Source of the DNA: Endomicrobium sp.
GTDB lineage: Bacteria > Elusimicrobiota > Endomicrobiia > Endomicrobiales > Endomicrobiaceae
NCBI GenBank assembly: GCA_031264895.1
Contig: JAISDI010000024.1
Coordinates: 1 to 6,016 of the forward strand
Direction: 5' to 3'
DNA: 6,016 nucleotides
Shown here: piece by piece, positions 1 through 5,153 of the stretch
Position numbering within the stretch: the first letter of the stretch is position 1
How the letters are laid out: each line of letters opens with the position of its first letter
Translations under genes and position numbers: made by a program
Notes under the pieces: model-generated
Databases searched by the model: none
What the model saw: the letters and a program-made list of their open reading frames with translations, nothing else
Told to the model about the DNA's origin: nothing

Positions 1-86
1 CTTCTTCCCATCTGTATCGTTTTTCACTCTCTATTCCTCTCTTCGTTCGGATTAAACGACCCTCTCATAGCTAAAGCTTTTTTATC

Positions 87-117
87 CCACCAGCTCCGCT
101 GGTGGTTCAGAACTACC
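87..117. repeat. Two overlapping hairpins sharing one arm
   Basis: CCACCAGC (87-94) and GCTGGTGG (98-105) form a perfect 8-bp stem around loop TCC. The right arm also starts a second hairpin: GGTGGTT (101-107) pairs with AACTACC (111-117) around CAG, with one G-T wobble. The two cannot form at once because they share 101-105. There is no T-run after either on the plus strand, so a terminator role is not supported. Confidence 0.6.
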
Positions 118-120
118 AAA

Positions 121-148
121 TGGATACCGTGTCAAGCACGGTATGACA
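121..148 (-). repeat. Palindromic intergenic repeat, unit A
   Basis: Arms 124-131 (ATACCGTG) and 137-144 (CACGGTAT) form a perfect 8-bp stem with a 5-nt loop. Read on the minus strand the unit is TGTC, stem arm, loop CTTGA, stem arm, CC. This layout matches the units at 238-266 and 5842-5870, although the stem sequence is different. It is probably a dispersed non-coding palindrome. Other copies in the genome would confirm this. Confidence 0.7.
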
Positions 149-220
149 GCCCTGCGCCTTTGTCATTGTGGAGAATCCATGTTAAGTGGGTTGATGACAG
201 AATTTTATAAGTCCGGAATT

Positions 221-273
221 GACGACACAACACTGTCTGTCACCCTGAACTCGTTTCAGGGTCTGTTGTCGTC
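221..273 (+). repeat. Palindromic intergenic repeat, unit B, inside a larger inverted repeat
   Basis: The core is at 238-266: TGTC, then arm ACCCTGAA (242-249), loop CTCGT (250-254), arm TTCAGGGT (255-262), then CT. The 8-bp stem is perfect. Outside it, GACGACACAACA (221-232) is nearly complementary to TGTTGTCGTC (264-273), with a 2-nt bulge, giving a nested hairpin. A diverged inverted copy of the core lies at 5842-5870, with 3 differences in 29 nt. Confidence 0.75.
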
Positions 274-314
274 GTTCTAACATGCTGTCCTCAAGGACTT
301 TCGCCGTTCGTAAT

Positions 315-335
315 TGCCTGAATCTGTTACAGGCA
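315..335 (+). repeat. Degenerate palindromic repeat, unit C
   Basis: Arms TGCCTGAA (315-322) and TACAGGCA (328-335) pair over 8 positions with one mismatch around a 5-nt loop, TCTGT. The geometry equals that of units A, B and D, but the TGTC flank is absent. It may therefore be a decayed member or a chance palindrome. Confidence 0.4.
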
Positions 336-471
336 GTCCATATTAAATACAAATCAGTGAGTTGATGACGGCATGAGCGGCAGAAAATTCAAGTGGGTCG
401 ATGACGAACTTTTAATTTTAACTTTTTTAGAGTTTTTAGAAACATACAATTATTTTTCAATAAGAGCTTTT

Positions 472-2115
472 TTATTTTCTTTTTTTGTTAAAAGCTGCGA
501 TGAGATTTTTTGTTGAATCGTCATGGTTATTTTCGGCTTTTCCCATAAGTTCCGGAAGTATTACGTTTGCAAGAACTTTTCCGAGTTCTACGCCCCACTG
601 GTCAAAGCTGTTAACTCTCCAGATTATGCCCTGCGTAAATATTTTGTGTTCGTACATTGCTATCAAAGCGCCGAGCGTTTTTGGGGTAAGCTCATTTATC
701 AAAATGCTGTTGGTGGGACGGTTGCCTTCAAAAACTTTATGGGGCGTCAGCATTTCTATATCTTCTTTAGAAATTCCGCTTTTTGTCAGATTTTCGATAA
801 CTTCTTCTTTTGTCAGCCCAAATGCCAGAGCTTGCGTCTGGGCAAAATAGTTTGCCATAAGTTTTTCGTGATGATCGCCTACTCTTTCGGGAGGATTTAT
901 AAAACCTATGAAATCGCACGGAATGAATTTTGTGCCTTGATGTATAAGCTGGTAGAAAGAATGCTGTCCGTTCGTTCCGGGTTCACCCCAAATTATCGGG
1001 CCTGTTTCATAATCTACCCTGCTGCCTTCAAAATTTATAGTTTTACCGTTACTTTCCATATCTCCCTGCTGCAAATAGGCCGTAAATCTGTGAAGATACT
1101 GACTGTAAGGAAGAACCGCATGGCTTGATGCGCCGAAAAAATTGTTATACCAGATCCCGAGCAATGCCATTATAACGGGAACATTTTTTTCGTATGGCGT
1201 TTCAAGGAAATGTTTGTCCATATAATAAGCGCCTTCCAAAAGTTCCGTAAACTTATCAAAACCTATGAAACACGCTATGGGAAGCCCTATTGCAGACCAC
1301 AAAGAATATCTGCCGCCGACAAAATCCCAAAATTCAAACATATTGTTTTCGTCAATGCCGAACTCTTTGACTTTTTTTGTATTTGTCGACAAAGCCGCAA
1401 AATGATTTGCCACCGCGTCCGTTCCGAGCTTTGCGACAAGCCATTGTCTTGCGCTGAGCGCGTTTGTAATCGTTTCAAGAGTAGTAAAAGTTTTTGACGC
1501 AACTATAAAAAACGTCGTTTCCGGATTTAATTTTTTCAAAGTTTCGGAAATGTCCGCTCCGTCTATATTCGAAACAAAATGAACGTTAAGCTTATCTCCC
1601 AAAAATTTCAAAGCTTCACATACCATTTTAGGCCCTAAATCCGAGCCGCCTATACCTATATTAACTATGTCCGTAATTCTTTTACCCGTAGCGCCGAGCC
1701 GTTTTCCTTTGCGTATGTCTTCGCTGAAGACTTTCATTTTTTCAAGTACGGCGTTTATTTCAGGCATCACGTTCTTACCGTCAACATAAACGGGCTTACT
1801 GCTTCTATTCCTTAAAGCCGTATGCAAAACCGCGCGCTTTTCGGTATAGTTGATTTTTTCTCCGGAAAACATTTTAACGGCATATTCTTTAACTCCGGCA
1901 GCTTTTGCAAGCTCGATAAGCAGATCAAAAGTATCTTTATTTATAATATTTTTTGAATAATCAAAAACTAATCCGAGATTGTCGTCTTTAACGCAAAATT
2001 CGTCAAACCTGCCAGATTGTTTAAATAAATCTCTGATATTTAAATTTTTGTTTTGCGCGCGATGCGCTTCAAGGTTTTTCCACTGTTGTGCTTTTGTAAG
2101 TTCAAATCCGCTCAT
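472..2115 (-). CDS. pgi: Glucose-6-phosphate isomerase
   Basis: This cytoplasmic enzyme interconverts glucose 6-phosphate and fructose 6-phosphate in glycolysis and gluconeogenesis. The 547-residue product has the length usual for the long bacterial/eukaryotic PGI type. It shows the SIS-fold phosphate-binding segments GIGGSDLG (154-161) and SKTFTTLET (208-216), PGI signature 1 around DFVGGRYSLWSAIG (264-277), and signature 2 ending FDQWGVELGK (504-513). By family knowledge the catalytic residues correspond to Glu354 (QQGDMESNGK), His385 (TNGQHSF) and Lys513, all present. The frame is intact. The ATG at 2115 follows an AGGAG at 2128-2132; its 12-nt spacing is longer than usual, and it overlaps the stop codon of the upstream beta-barrel gene. 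Only 15 nt separate the two genes, so they are probably co-transcribed from the promoter at 2750-2778. No clear terminator was seen downstream. Confidence 0.97.
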   Translation of the reverse strand: MSGFELTKAQQWKNLEAHRAQNKNLNIRDLFKQSGRFDEFCVKDDNLGLVFDYSKNIINKDTFDLLIELAKAAGVKEYAVKMFSGEKINYTEKRAVLHTALRNRSSKPVYVDGKNVMPEINAVLEKMKVFSEDIRKGKRLGATGKRITDIVNIGIGGSDLGPKMVCEALKFLGDKLNVHFVSNIDGADISETLKKLNPETTFFIVASKTFTTLETITNALSARQWLVAKLGTDAVANHFAALSTNTKKVKEFGIDENNMFEFWDFVGGRYSLWSAIGLPIACFIGFDKFTELLEGAYYMDKHFLETPYEKNVPVIMALLGIWYNNFFGASSHAVLPYSQYLHRFTAYLQQGDMESNGKTINFEGSRVDYETGPIIWGEPGTNGQHSFYQLIHQGTKFIPCDFIGFINPPERVGDHHEKLMANYFAQTQALAFGLTKEEVIENLTKSGISKEDIEMLTPHKVFEGNRPTNSILINELTPKTLGALIAMYEHKIFTQGIIWRVNSFDQWGVELGKVLANVILPELMGKAENNHDDSTKNLIAAFNKKRK

Positions 2116-2130
2116 TATGTTTGTTTACTC

Positions 2131-2694
2131 CTATTCTTCCGACGTTTGCTTTGAAAAACTTATATTAAATTTATATCCGAGCGTAATGCCTATTTTCTGG
2201 TATGAAATACCTATATCATCATACTCCCCGTCGTAAATTGAAGCCATCACTTCGACTATAAATTTTTGATATTGCGTCCCAAGCCCTATTGCCGTGTAAA
2301 CGCCGCCCTTCATATCCTCATCGCCTTGGGAAGACGCAATTACGCTGTAGCCGGCATTCACTTTTATATACGGACGAACTTTGTCCCATGCTCCTAAAGG
2401 ATAGAACCTCAAAGACGCATAAACGGGCAAAAATGAAAAATCATTATCGTCGCTGTCATTGACGAAACCTCTCGGTACAAGATATTCCGCTCCGGCGCCC
2501 CAGCCGAAATAATTGCTTATTTCTCCTCTTGCCTCGACGCCTATGACAAAGCCGAGCTTTGTTTCTTGGTCAGGTTCTTTTTCGTTATTCATAGTGCTTG
2601 GTATGTCAAATCCGACTCTTGGAATTATCGTTAGCGCAAAAGATGACGACACGGCAAAAATCGTGCATAAAATAGACGCCAAAAGCTTTTTCAT
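2131..2694 (-). CDS. Small outer-membrane beta-barrel protein
   Basis: The 187-residue product begins with a clear Sec signal peptide: two lysines, a hydrophobic core, and probable cleavage after SSSFA at residue 20. The mature part alternates polar and hydrophobic residues in short strands rich in glycine and aromatics (for example VIGVEARGEI, ASLRFYPLG, IKVNAGYSVI, KIGITLGYKFNISF). This fits an 8-stranded OmpA/OmpW-like or OMP_b-brl barrel. The last strand ends in Phe but is followed by about seven polar residues, so the usual terminal aromatic is not at the very C-terminus. The ATG at 2694 has GGAGG at 2699-2703, 4 nt away. It is the first gene of a leader-promoted pair with pgi. The barrel call rests on pattern only; the ligand and exact family are unknown. 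Confidence 0.75.
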   Translation of the reverse strand: MKKLLASILCTIFAVSSSFALTIIPRVGFDIPSTMNNEKEPDQETKLGFVIGVEARGEISNYFGWGAGAEYLVPRGFVNDSDDNDFSFLPVYASLRFYPLGAWDKVRPYIKVNAGYSVIASSQGDEDMKGGVYTAIGLGTQYQKFIVEVMASIYDGEYDDIGISYQKIGITLGYKFNISFSKQTSEE

Positions 2695-2749
2695 TTATCC
2701 TCCGTTTTCTTATAAATCGCATGATTTTATTGTATAAATTGATTTTGAT

Positions 2750-2778
2750 ATTATATATTTAAAATAGTTTTTTGTCTA
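2750..2778 (-). promoter_or_regulatory. Sigma-70 type promoter for the beta-barrel gene and pgi
   Basis: On the minus strand, TAGACA (2773-2778) is followed 17 nt later by TATAAT (2750-2755). This is a perfect -10 and a one-mismatch -35 at ideal spacing. Transcription would start near 2743, giving a leader of about 49 nt before the ATG at 2694. The ECF-type motif found at 3597 and 5078 is absent here. Confidence 0.7.
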
Positions 2779-2828
2779 TTTGCGCCGAAATATTGCCTTT
2801 TTGTTAAATAAGTGATAAAAATAATGGC

Positions 2829-3587
2829 ATGATTATTGAAAGCGCGCAAAATAAAACATTTAAAGAAGCTATGCTTCTTAAAGAAAAAAAATACAGACAG
2901 CAAAGCGGACTGTTTCTTGTCGAAGGCCAAAAACAGACGCAAGAATTAGGAAAAGACCACAATATCAACTGTTTTTTCATATCGAAAACCTTTTCGCAAA
3001 AACGACAATTTGAAACGGATATCAAATTATTTGTAATTGCCGATCCTCTTTTTAAAAAATTGTCATCTACGCAAACGCCGCAAGGCATAATAGCGGTTGT
3101 CGAAAAAAAATCTTATGACTGCGAAAAAATCCTTAAACAAAACGGTTTTTTTGTAATTCTGGAACAAATTCAAGATCCCGGCAATCTCGGAACAATAATA
3201 CGCTCAGCGGACGCTTTCGGAGCTAAAGGCGTTTTTGTCTCAAAAGGAAGCGTCGATATTTATTGCGACAAAACGATACGTTCTACAATGGGATCATTTT
3301 TTCATATTCCGGTAATAGACGAAATTGACTGTATAGACATTATGAAGTTAATGAAAAAGGAAAAAATCAAAACCTTCGCGGCATCTTTAGACGCAAAAAC
3401 CGCTTTAAACGACATAATCTTTCCGGAAAAAAGCGCCGTCATAATCGGAAACGAATCAAACGGTTTAAGTTTTGAAACTCAAAAAAATGCGGATGAACTC
3501 GTTAAAATTGAAATGCAGGGAAGCGCCGAATCTTTAAATGCCGCCTCAGCGGCGGCAATAATAATGTATAAAATTGCACTAAAATAA
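2829..3587 (+). CDS. TrmH/SpoU-family RNA 2'-O-ribose methyltransferase
   Basis: The enzyme transfers a methyl group from S-adenosylmethionine to a ribose 2'-OH in rRNA or tRNA. The target nucleotide cannot be told from sequence alone. The 252-residue product has an N-terminal SpoU substrate-binding domain (about 1-90, with the typical GLFLVEGQK at 27-35) and a C-terminal SPOUT knot domain (about 105-250). All three family motifs are present: N119-x-G121-x3-R125 in DPGNLGTIIRSADAFG, the G207-N-E-x-x-G212 loop in IIGNESNGL, and S235-L-N237 in ESLNAASAAA. The only usable start is the ATG at 2829, because an in-frame stop lies at 2805. Its ribosome binding site is weak. A poor plus-strand promoter (TTGTAT at 2730, TATATT at 2754) is possible. 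The sigma-factor gene begins 56 nt downstream but has its own promoter. Confidence 0.93.
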   Translation: MIIESAQNKTFKEAMLLKEKKYRQQSGLFLVEGQKQTQELGKDHNINCFFISKTFSQKRQFETDIKLFVIADPLFKKLSSTQTPQGIIAVVEKKSYDCEKILKQNGFFVILEQIQDPGNLGTIIRSADAFGAKGVFVSKGSVDIYCDKTIRSTMGSFFHIPVIDEIDCIDIMKLMKKEKIKTFAASLDAKTALNDIIFPEKSAVIIGNESNGLSFETQKNADELVKIEMQGSAESLNAASAAAIIMYKIALK

Positions 3588-3596
3588 ATTGTTAAA

Positions 3597-3626
3597 TGTA
3601 ACATTTTTATTAAAAGTGAGTCTAAT
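3597..3626 (+). promoter_or_regulatory. ECF-sigma promoter of the sigma-factor operon
   Basis: The -35 block TGTAACATTTTTAT (3597-3610) contains the AAC typical of ECF promoters. The -10 block GTCTAAT (3620-3626) contains the TCTAA of E. coli sigma-E promoters. The gap from AAC to TCTAA is 18 nt, as in the sigma-E consensus. The same arrangement recurs at 5078-5107 with identical spacing. Self-activation by the adjacent sigma factor is the natural inference. The predicted start is near 3633. Confidence 0.72.
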
Positions 3627-3643
3627 AAAATGAGAGTTTGCAA

Positions 3644-4204
3644 ATGTTAGATGATTTACAGTTGATAAAATTTGCCAAAGCAGGCAAATTAGAAGCTTTT
3701 GAAGCGTTGATAATAAAATATAAAAATAAAGTTTATAGTATAGCTTTTTCATTTACAGCGAACCATTCTGAAAGCGACGACATTGCGCAGAACGTTTTTT
3801 TTAAGGTTTATTTAAACTTAAACTCTTTTGAAGAAAAATCGGCCTTTTCAACATGGCTTTACAGAATAACCGTAAACGAATGCTACAACGGTCTCAAAAA
3901 AAGAAAAAATAATATTTTATCTCTGGACTTTGAAATTAATGACGGCGAAACTTCTTCTGTAAAGAGTATGATTGAAGATAAAAACGGCAATATTGAAGAT
4001 TCTATGCTGTCGCAAGAAATACAGTTGCAAGTCAGAAAAGCCGTTTTGAAACTTCCGGATAAGTACAGAATGATAATAACTCTGAGAGACATTGAAGAAC
4101 TTTCGTATGAAGAAATTGCCCAAGTAATGAAAATATCGAATGATAAAGTAAAAGTATGGCTGTTCAGAGCCAGAAGCAAATTAAAAAATATTTTGAACAT
4201 ATAA
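3644..4204 (+). CDS. ECF-subfamily RNA polymerase sigma factor (RpoE-like)
   Basis: This alternative sigma factor directs RNA polymerase to stress promoters. From ATG 3644 the product is 186 residues, a normal ECF length. Region 2 covers about 10-85 and includes DIAQNVFFKVY (46-56) and FSTWLYRITVNECYN (68-82), the -10 recognition and melting part. Region 4 covers about 125-182 (LPDKYRMIITLRDIEELSYEEIAQ, then a helix-turn-helix with KVKVWLFRARSKL), which reads the -35. There is no region 3 and no extra C-terminal domain. An in-frame TTG at 3638 could add two residues, but GAGAG at 3632-3636 sits 7 nt before the ATG, so ATG is preferred. It is first in a tight operon with an anti-sigma gene 10 nt downstream. 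The ECF group number cannot be given from sequence alone. Confidence 0.93.
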   Translation: MLDDLQLIKFAKAGKLEAFEALIIKYKNKVYSIAFSFTANHSESDDIAQNVFFKVYLNLNSFEEKSAFSTWLYRITVNECYNGLKKRKNNILSLDFEINDGETSSVKSMIEDKNGNIEDSMLSQEIQLQVRKAVLKLPDKYRMIITLRDIEELSYEEIAQVMKISNDKVKVWLFRARSKLKNILNI

Positions 4205-4214
4205 GGCGGCAGAT

Positions 4215-4664
4215 ATGAACTGCAAAAAATTTAAGATCAACATGAACGCAAACTTGGATAATTCCCTTTGTCAGCATGAAAAAGAGCTGCTGGAAAAACA
4301 TTTAAACCACTGCGCAATATGTGCAAAAGAATATGCCGCGCTTAAAAATACAAAAATGCTGTTATCGGCTTTAAATAAAGAGCAGCCGAAGGCGGATTTT
4401 GAAAAAAAGATAATTGACAAAATAAAAAGCAAAAGCTTTTCGCAAAACCCGCTGGAATCTTTTATTGCAGCCGCAAGAACTTCTTTAATTGCGTCGGTTT
4501 TGATTTTTGGAGTGATAGCGACATTTAATTTTTTCATGCTGTCAACGTATGAATGTTCTGCGGACAATGTTGAAGCGATCAACAATTATGTTTTAAATGA
4601 AAACGATTTTGCAAAACATAACAAAATTTCATACGCTAAAATTATAGAAGCTTTACTGAAATAG
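4215..4664 (+). CDS. Zinc-finger (zf-HC2) membrane anti-sigma factor
   Basis: It probably binds the sigma factor encoded just upstream and keeps it inactive at the inner membrane. The 149-residue product starts with the anti-sigma zinc-binding pattern: Cys3, then H29-x3-C33-x2-C36 in HLNHCAIC. This matches the ZAS/zf-HC2 domain. A charged linker follows (about 40-85), then one hydrophobic segment (about 90-110, LIASVLIFGVIATFNFFMLS). A short periplasmic tail of about 40 residues contains a single cysteine, Cys113. It is translated from ATG 4215 with AAGG at 4203-4206, which overlaps the sigma stop codon. The next gene starts 8 nt after its stop. Operon position next to an ECF sigma factor strongly supports the role. 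Whether release involves proteolysis or a conformational change is unknown. Confidence 0.88.
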   Translation: MNCKKFKINMNANLDNSLCQHEKELLEKHLNHCAICAKEYAALKNTKMLLSALNKEQPKADFEKKIIDKIKSKSFSQNPLESFIAAARTSLIASVLIFGVIATFNFFMLSTYECSADNVEAINNYVLNENDFAKHNKISYAKIIEALLK

Positions 4665-4672
4665 GAGACCAA

Positions 4673-5047
4673 ATGACCGTTTCGCTTAAAACAAAAGCCG
4701 TTCTTATCTGTCTGCTGATCTTTATTGCGGGTTTTGCATGCGGATTTTTCGCCAAAAGCATACTATATAATAAGAGCGAATATCAGTTTCAGCACGATTT
4801 TGAAAAACTGGAACCTCTTACAAAAGCTCTAGGACTTAGCGATGTTCAGAAAGCTATTCTTTTTAATGTTTTGGCGGAACATAAAAACGAAATAAATGAT
4901 ATAATGAAACAAGTTGATCCAAAAATCAAGATACAATTGCATATGATGAGAGAAAATATTAGAAGCATTTTAGATGAAAATCAGAAAACAATATACGCAC
5001 GGCTGCTAAAAGAATACGAGATAAGGCAGATCGATAACGGATATTGA
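4673..5047 (+). CDS. Membrane-anchored Spy/CpxP-like periplasmic sensor candidate
   Basis: The 124-residue product has a short basic N-terminus, one hydrophobic helix (about 8-27, VLICLLIFIAGFACGFFA) and a highly helical, charged periplasmic part. Two LTxxQ-like motifs, LSDVQ (55-59) and LDENQ (100-104, within LDENQKTIYARLL), are about 45 residues apart, as in the Spy/CpxP and CnrX-like 'periplasmic heavy metal sensor' group. No convincing signal cleavage site is seen, so it probably stays anchored, as CnrX does. AGGAG at 4663-4667 overlaps the anti-sigma stop codon and lies 5 nt before the ATG. By analogy with sigma/anti-sigma/CnrX-type triads it may modulate the anti-sigma factor in response to envelope damage or metal. 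His41, His70, His90 and Met91-92 are possible ligands, but no established metal site is recognisable. The family call is by pattern. Confidence 0.75.
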   Translation: MTVSLKTKAVLICLLIFIAGFACGFFAKSILYNKSEYQFQHDFEKLEPLTKALGLSDVQKAILFNVLAEHKNEINDIMKQVDPKIKIQLHMMRENIRSILDENQKTIYARLLKEYEIRQIDNGY

Positions 5048-5077
5048 TTTTATTTTCATATTTTTTACATCTGTGTG

Positions 5078-5107
5078 TGTAACATTTTTATAAAAAACAA
5101 GTCTTAT
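5078..5107 (+). promoter_or_regulatory. ECF-sigma promoter of the secreted-protein gene
   Basis: TGTAACATTTTTAT (5078-5091) is identical over 14 nt to the block before the sigma gene. GTCTTAT (5101-5107) aligns with GTCTAAT there at exactly the same distance. Between the two blocks, a run of four A's is shared and the remaining bases mostly differ. The start site would be near 5114, leaving a leader of about 40 nt. This places the downstream gene in the regulon of the neighbouring sigma factor. Confidence 0.72.
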
Positions 5108-5111
5108 TAAC

Positions 5112-5130
5112 AGATGCTCAAAGCGCATCT
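5112..5130 (+). promoter_or_regulatory. 5'-leader stem-loop of the secreted-protein mRNA
   Basis: AGATGC (5112-5117) and GCATCT (5125-5130) form a perfect 6-bp stem with a 7-nt loop. It falls at the predicted 5' end of the transcript and leaves the ribosome binding site AAGGAG (5141-5146) free. A 5'-terminal hairpin can protect an mRNA from decay, but that role is inferred here. Confidence 0.45.
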
Positions 5131-5153
5131 AAAACAAAAAAAGGAGAGAGACA

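Larger units (their letters stand above)
185..405 (+). repeat. Three direct copies of AGTGRGTYGATGAC
   Basis: Copies lie at 185-198 (AGTGGGTTGATGAC), 356-369 (AGTGAGTTGATGAC) and 392-405 (AGTGGGTCGATGAC). The first and third extend leftward by another A (184 and 391). The gaps are unequal (157 and 22 nt), so this is neither a tandem array nor a CRISPR. The copies sit between the palindromes and may be parts of a larger composite dispersed repeat. Confidence 0.6.
1..471. other. Gene-free, repeat-rich intergenic block
   Basis: No open reading frame of useful length with a ribosome binding site was found on either strand. The block is visibly less AT-rich than the neighbouring spacers and is filled with short inverted repeats (87-105, 101-117, 121-148, 221-273, 315-335) and three copies of a 14-nt direct repeat. 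It lies downstream of pgi, which ends at 472 on the minus strand. No hairpin followed by a T-run, read on the minus strand, was found to act as a pgi terminator. The left 80 bases show nothing I can assign. Confidence 0.7.

Noticed and set aside
87..105. Rho-independent terminator for pgi
   Set aside because: The T-run (78-83) is before the stem on the plus strand, so on the minus strand the stem is followed by A's. It also lies almost 370 nt beyond the pgi stop codon.
185..405. CRISPR-like array
   Set aside because: Only three short 14-nt copies occur, with gaps of 157 and 22 nt, and no cas genes are nearby.
523..1128. 201-residue plus-strand open frame opposite pgi
   Set aside because: It lies entirely antisense to a well-conserved pgi reading frame. 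The product is rich in Cys, Phe and Lys without domain patterns, and there is no convincing ribosome binding site.
1178..1205. GGAACATTTTTTT resembling the ECF -35 block inside pgi
   Set aside because: At the 18-nt distance the sequence is TTCAA rather than TCTAA/TCTTA, and it lies within a coding region with no gene in the right orientation downstream.
2695..2828. Possible ECF-type promoter for the beta-barrel gene (TTTAAC at 2802-2807 on the minus strand)
   Set aside because: No GTCT -10 block occurs at the required distance. A far better sigma-70 promoter is present at 2750-2778.
2804..3088. 94-residue minus-strand open frame over the start of the methyltransferase gene
   Set aside because: It is antisense to motifs of the SpoU N-terminal domain, and its composition is typical of a shadow frame.
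3638..3643. TTG start for the sigma factor
   Set aside because: It would lie only 1 nt after the GAGAG site and about 5 nt after the predicted transcript start. ATG 3644 has proper spacing.
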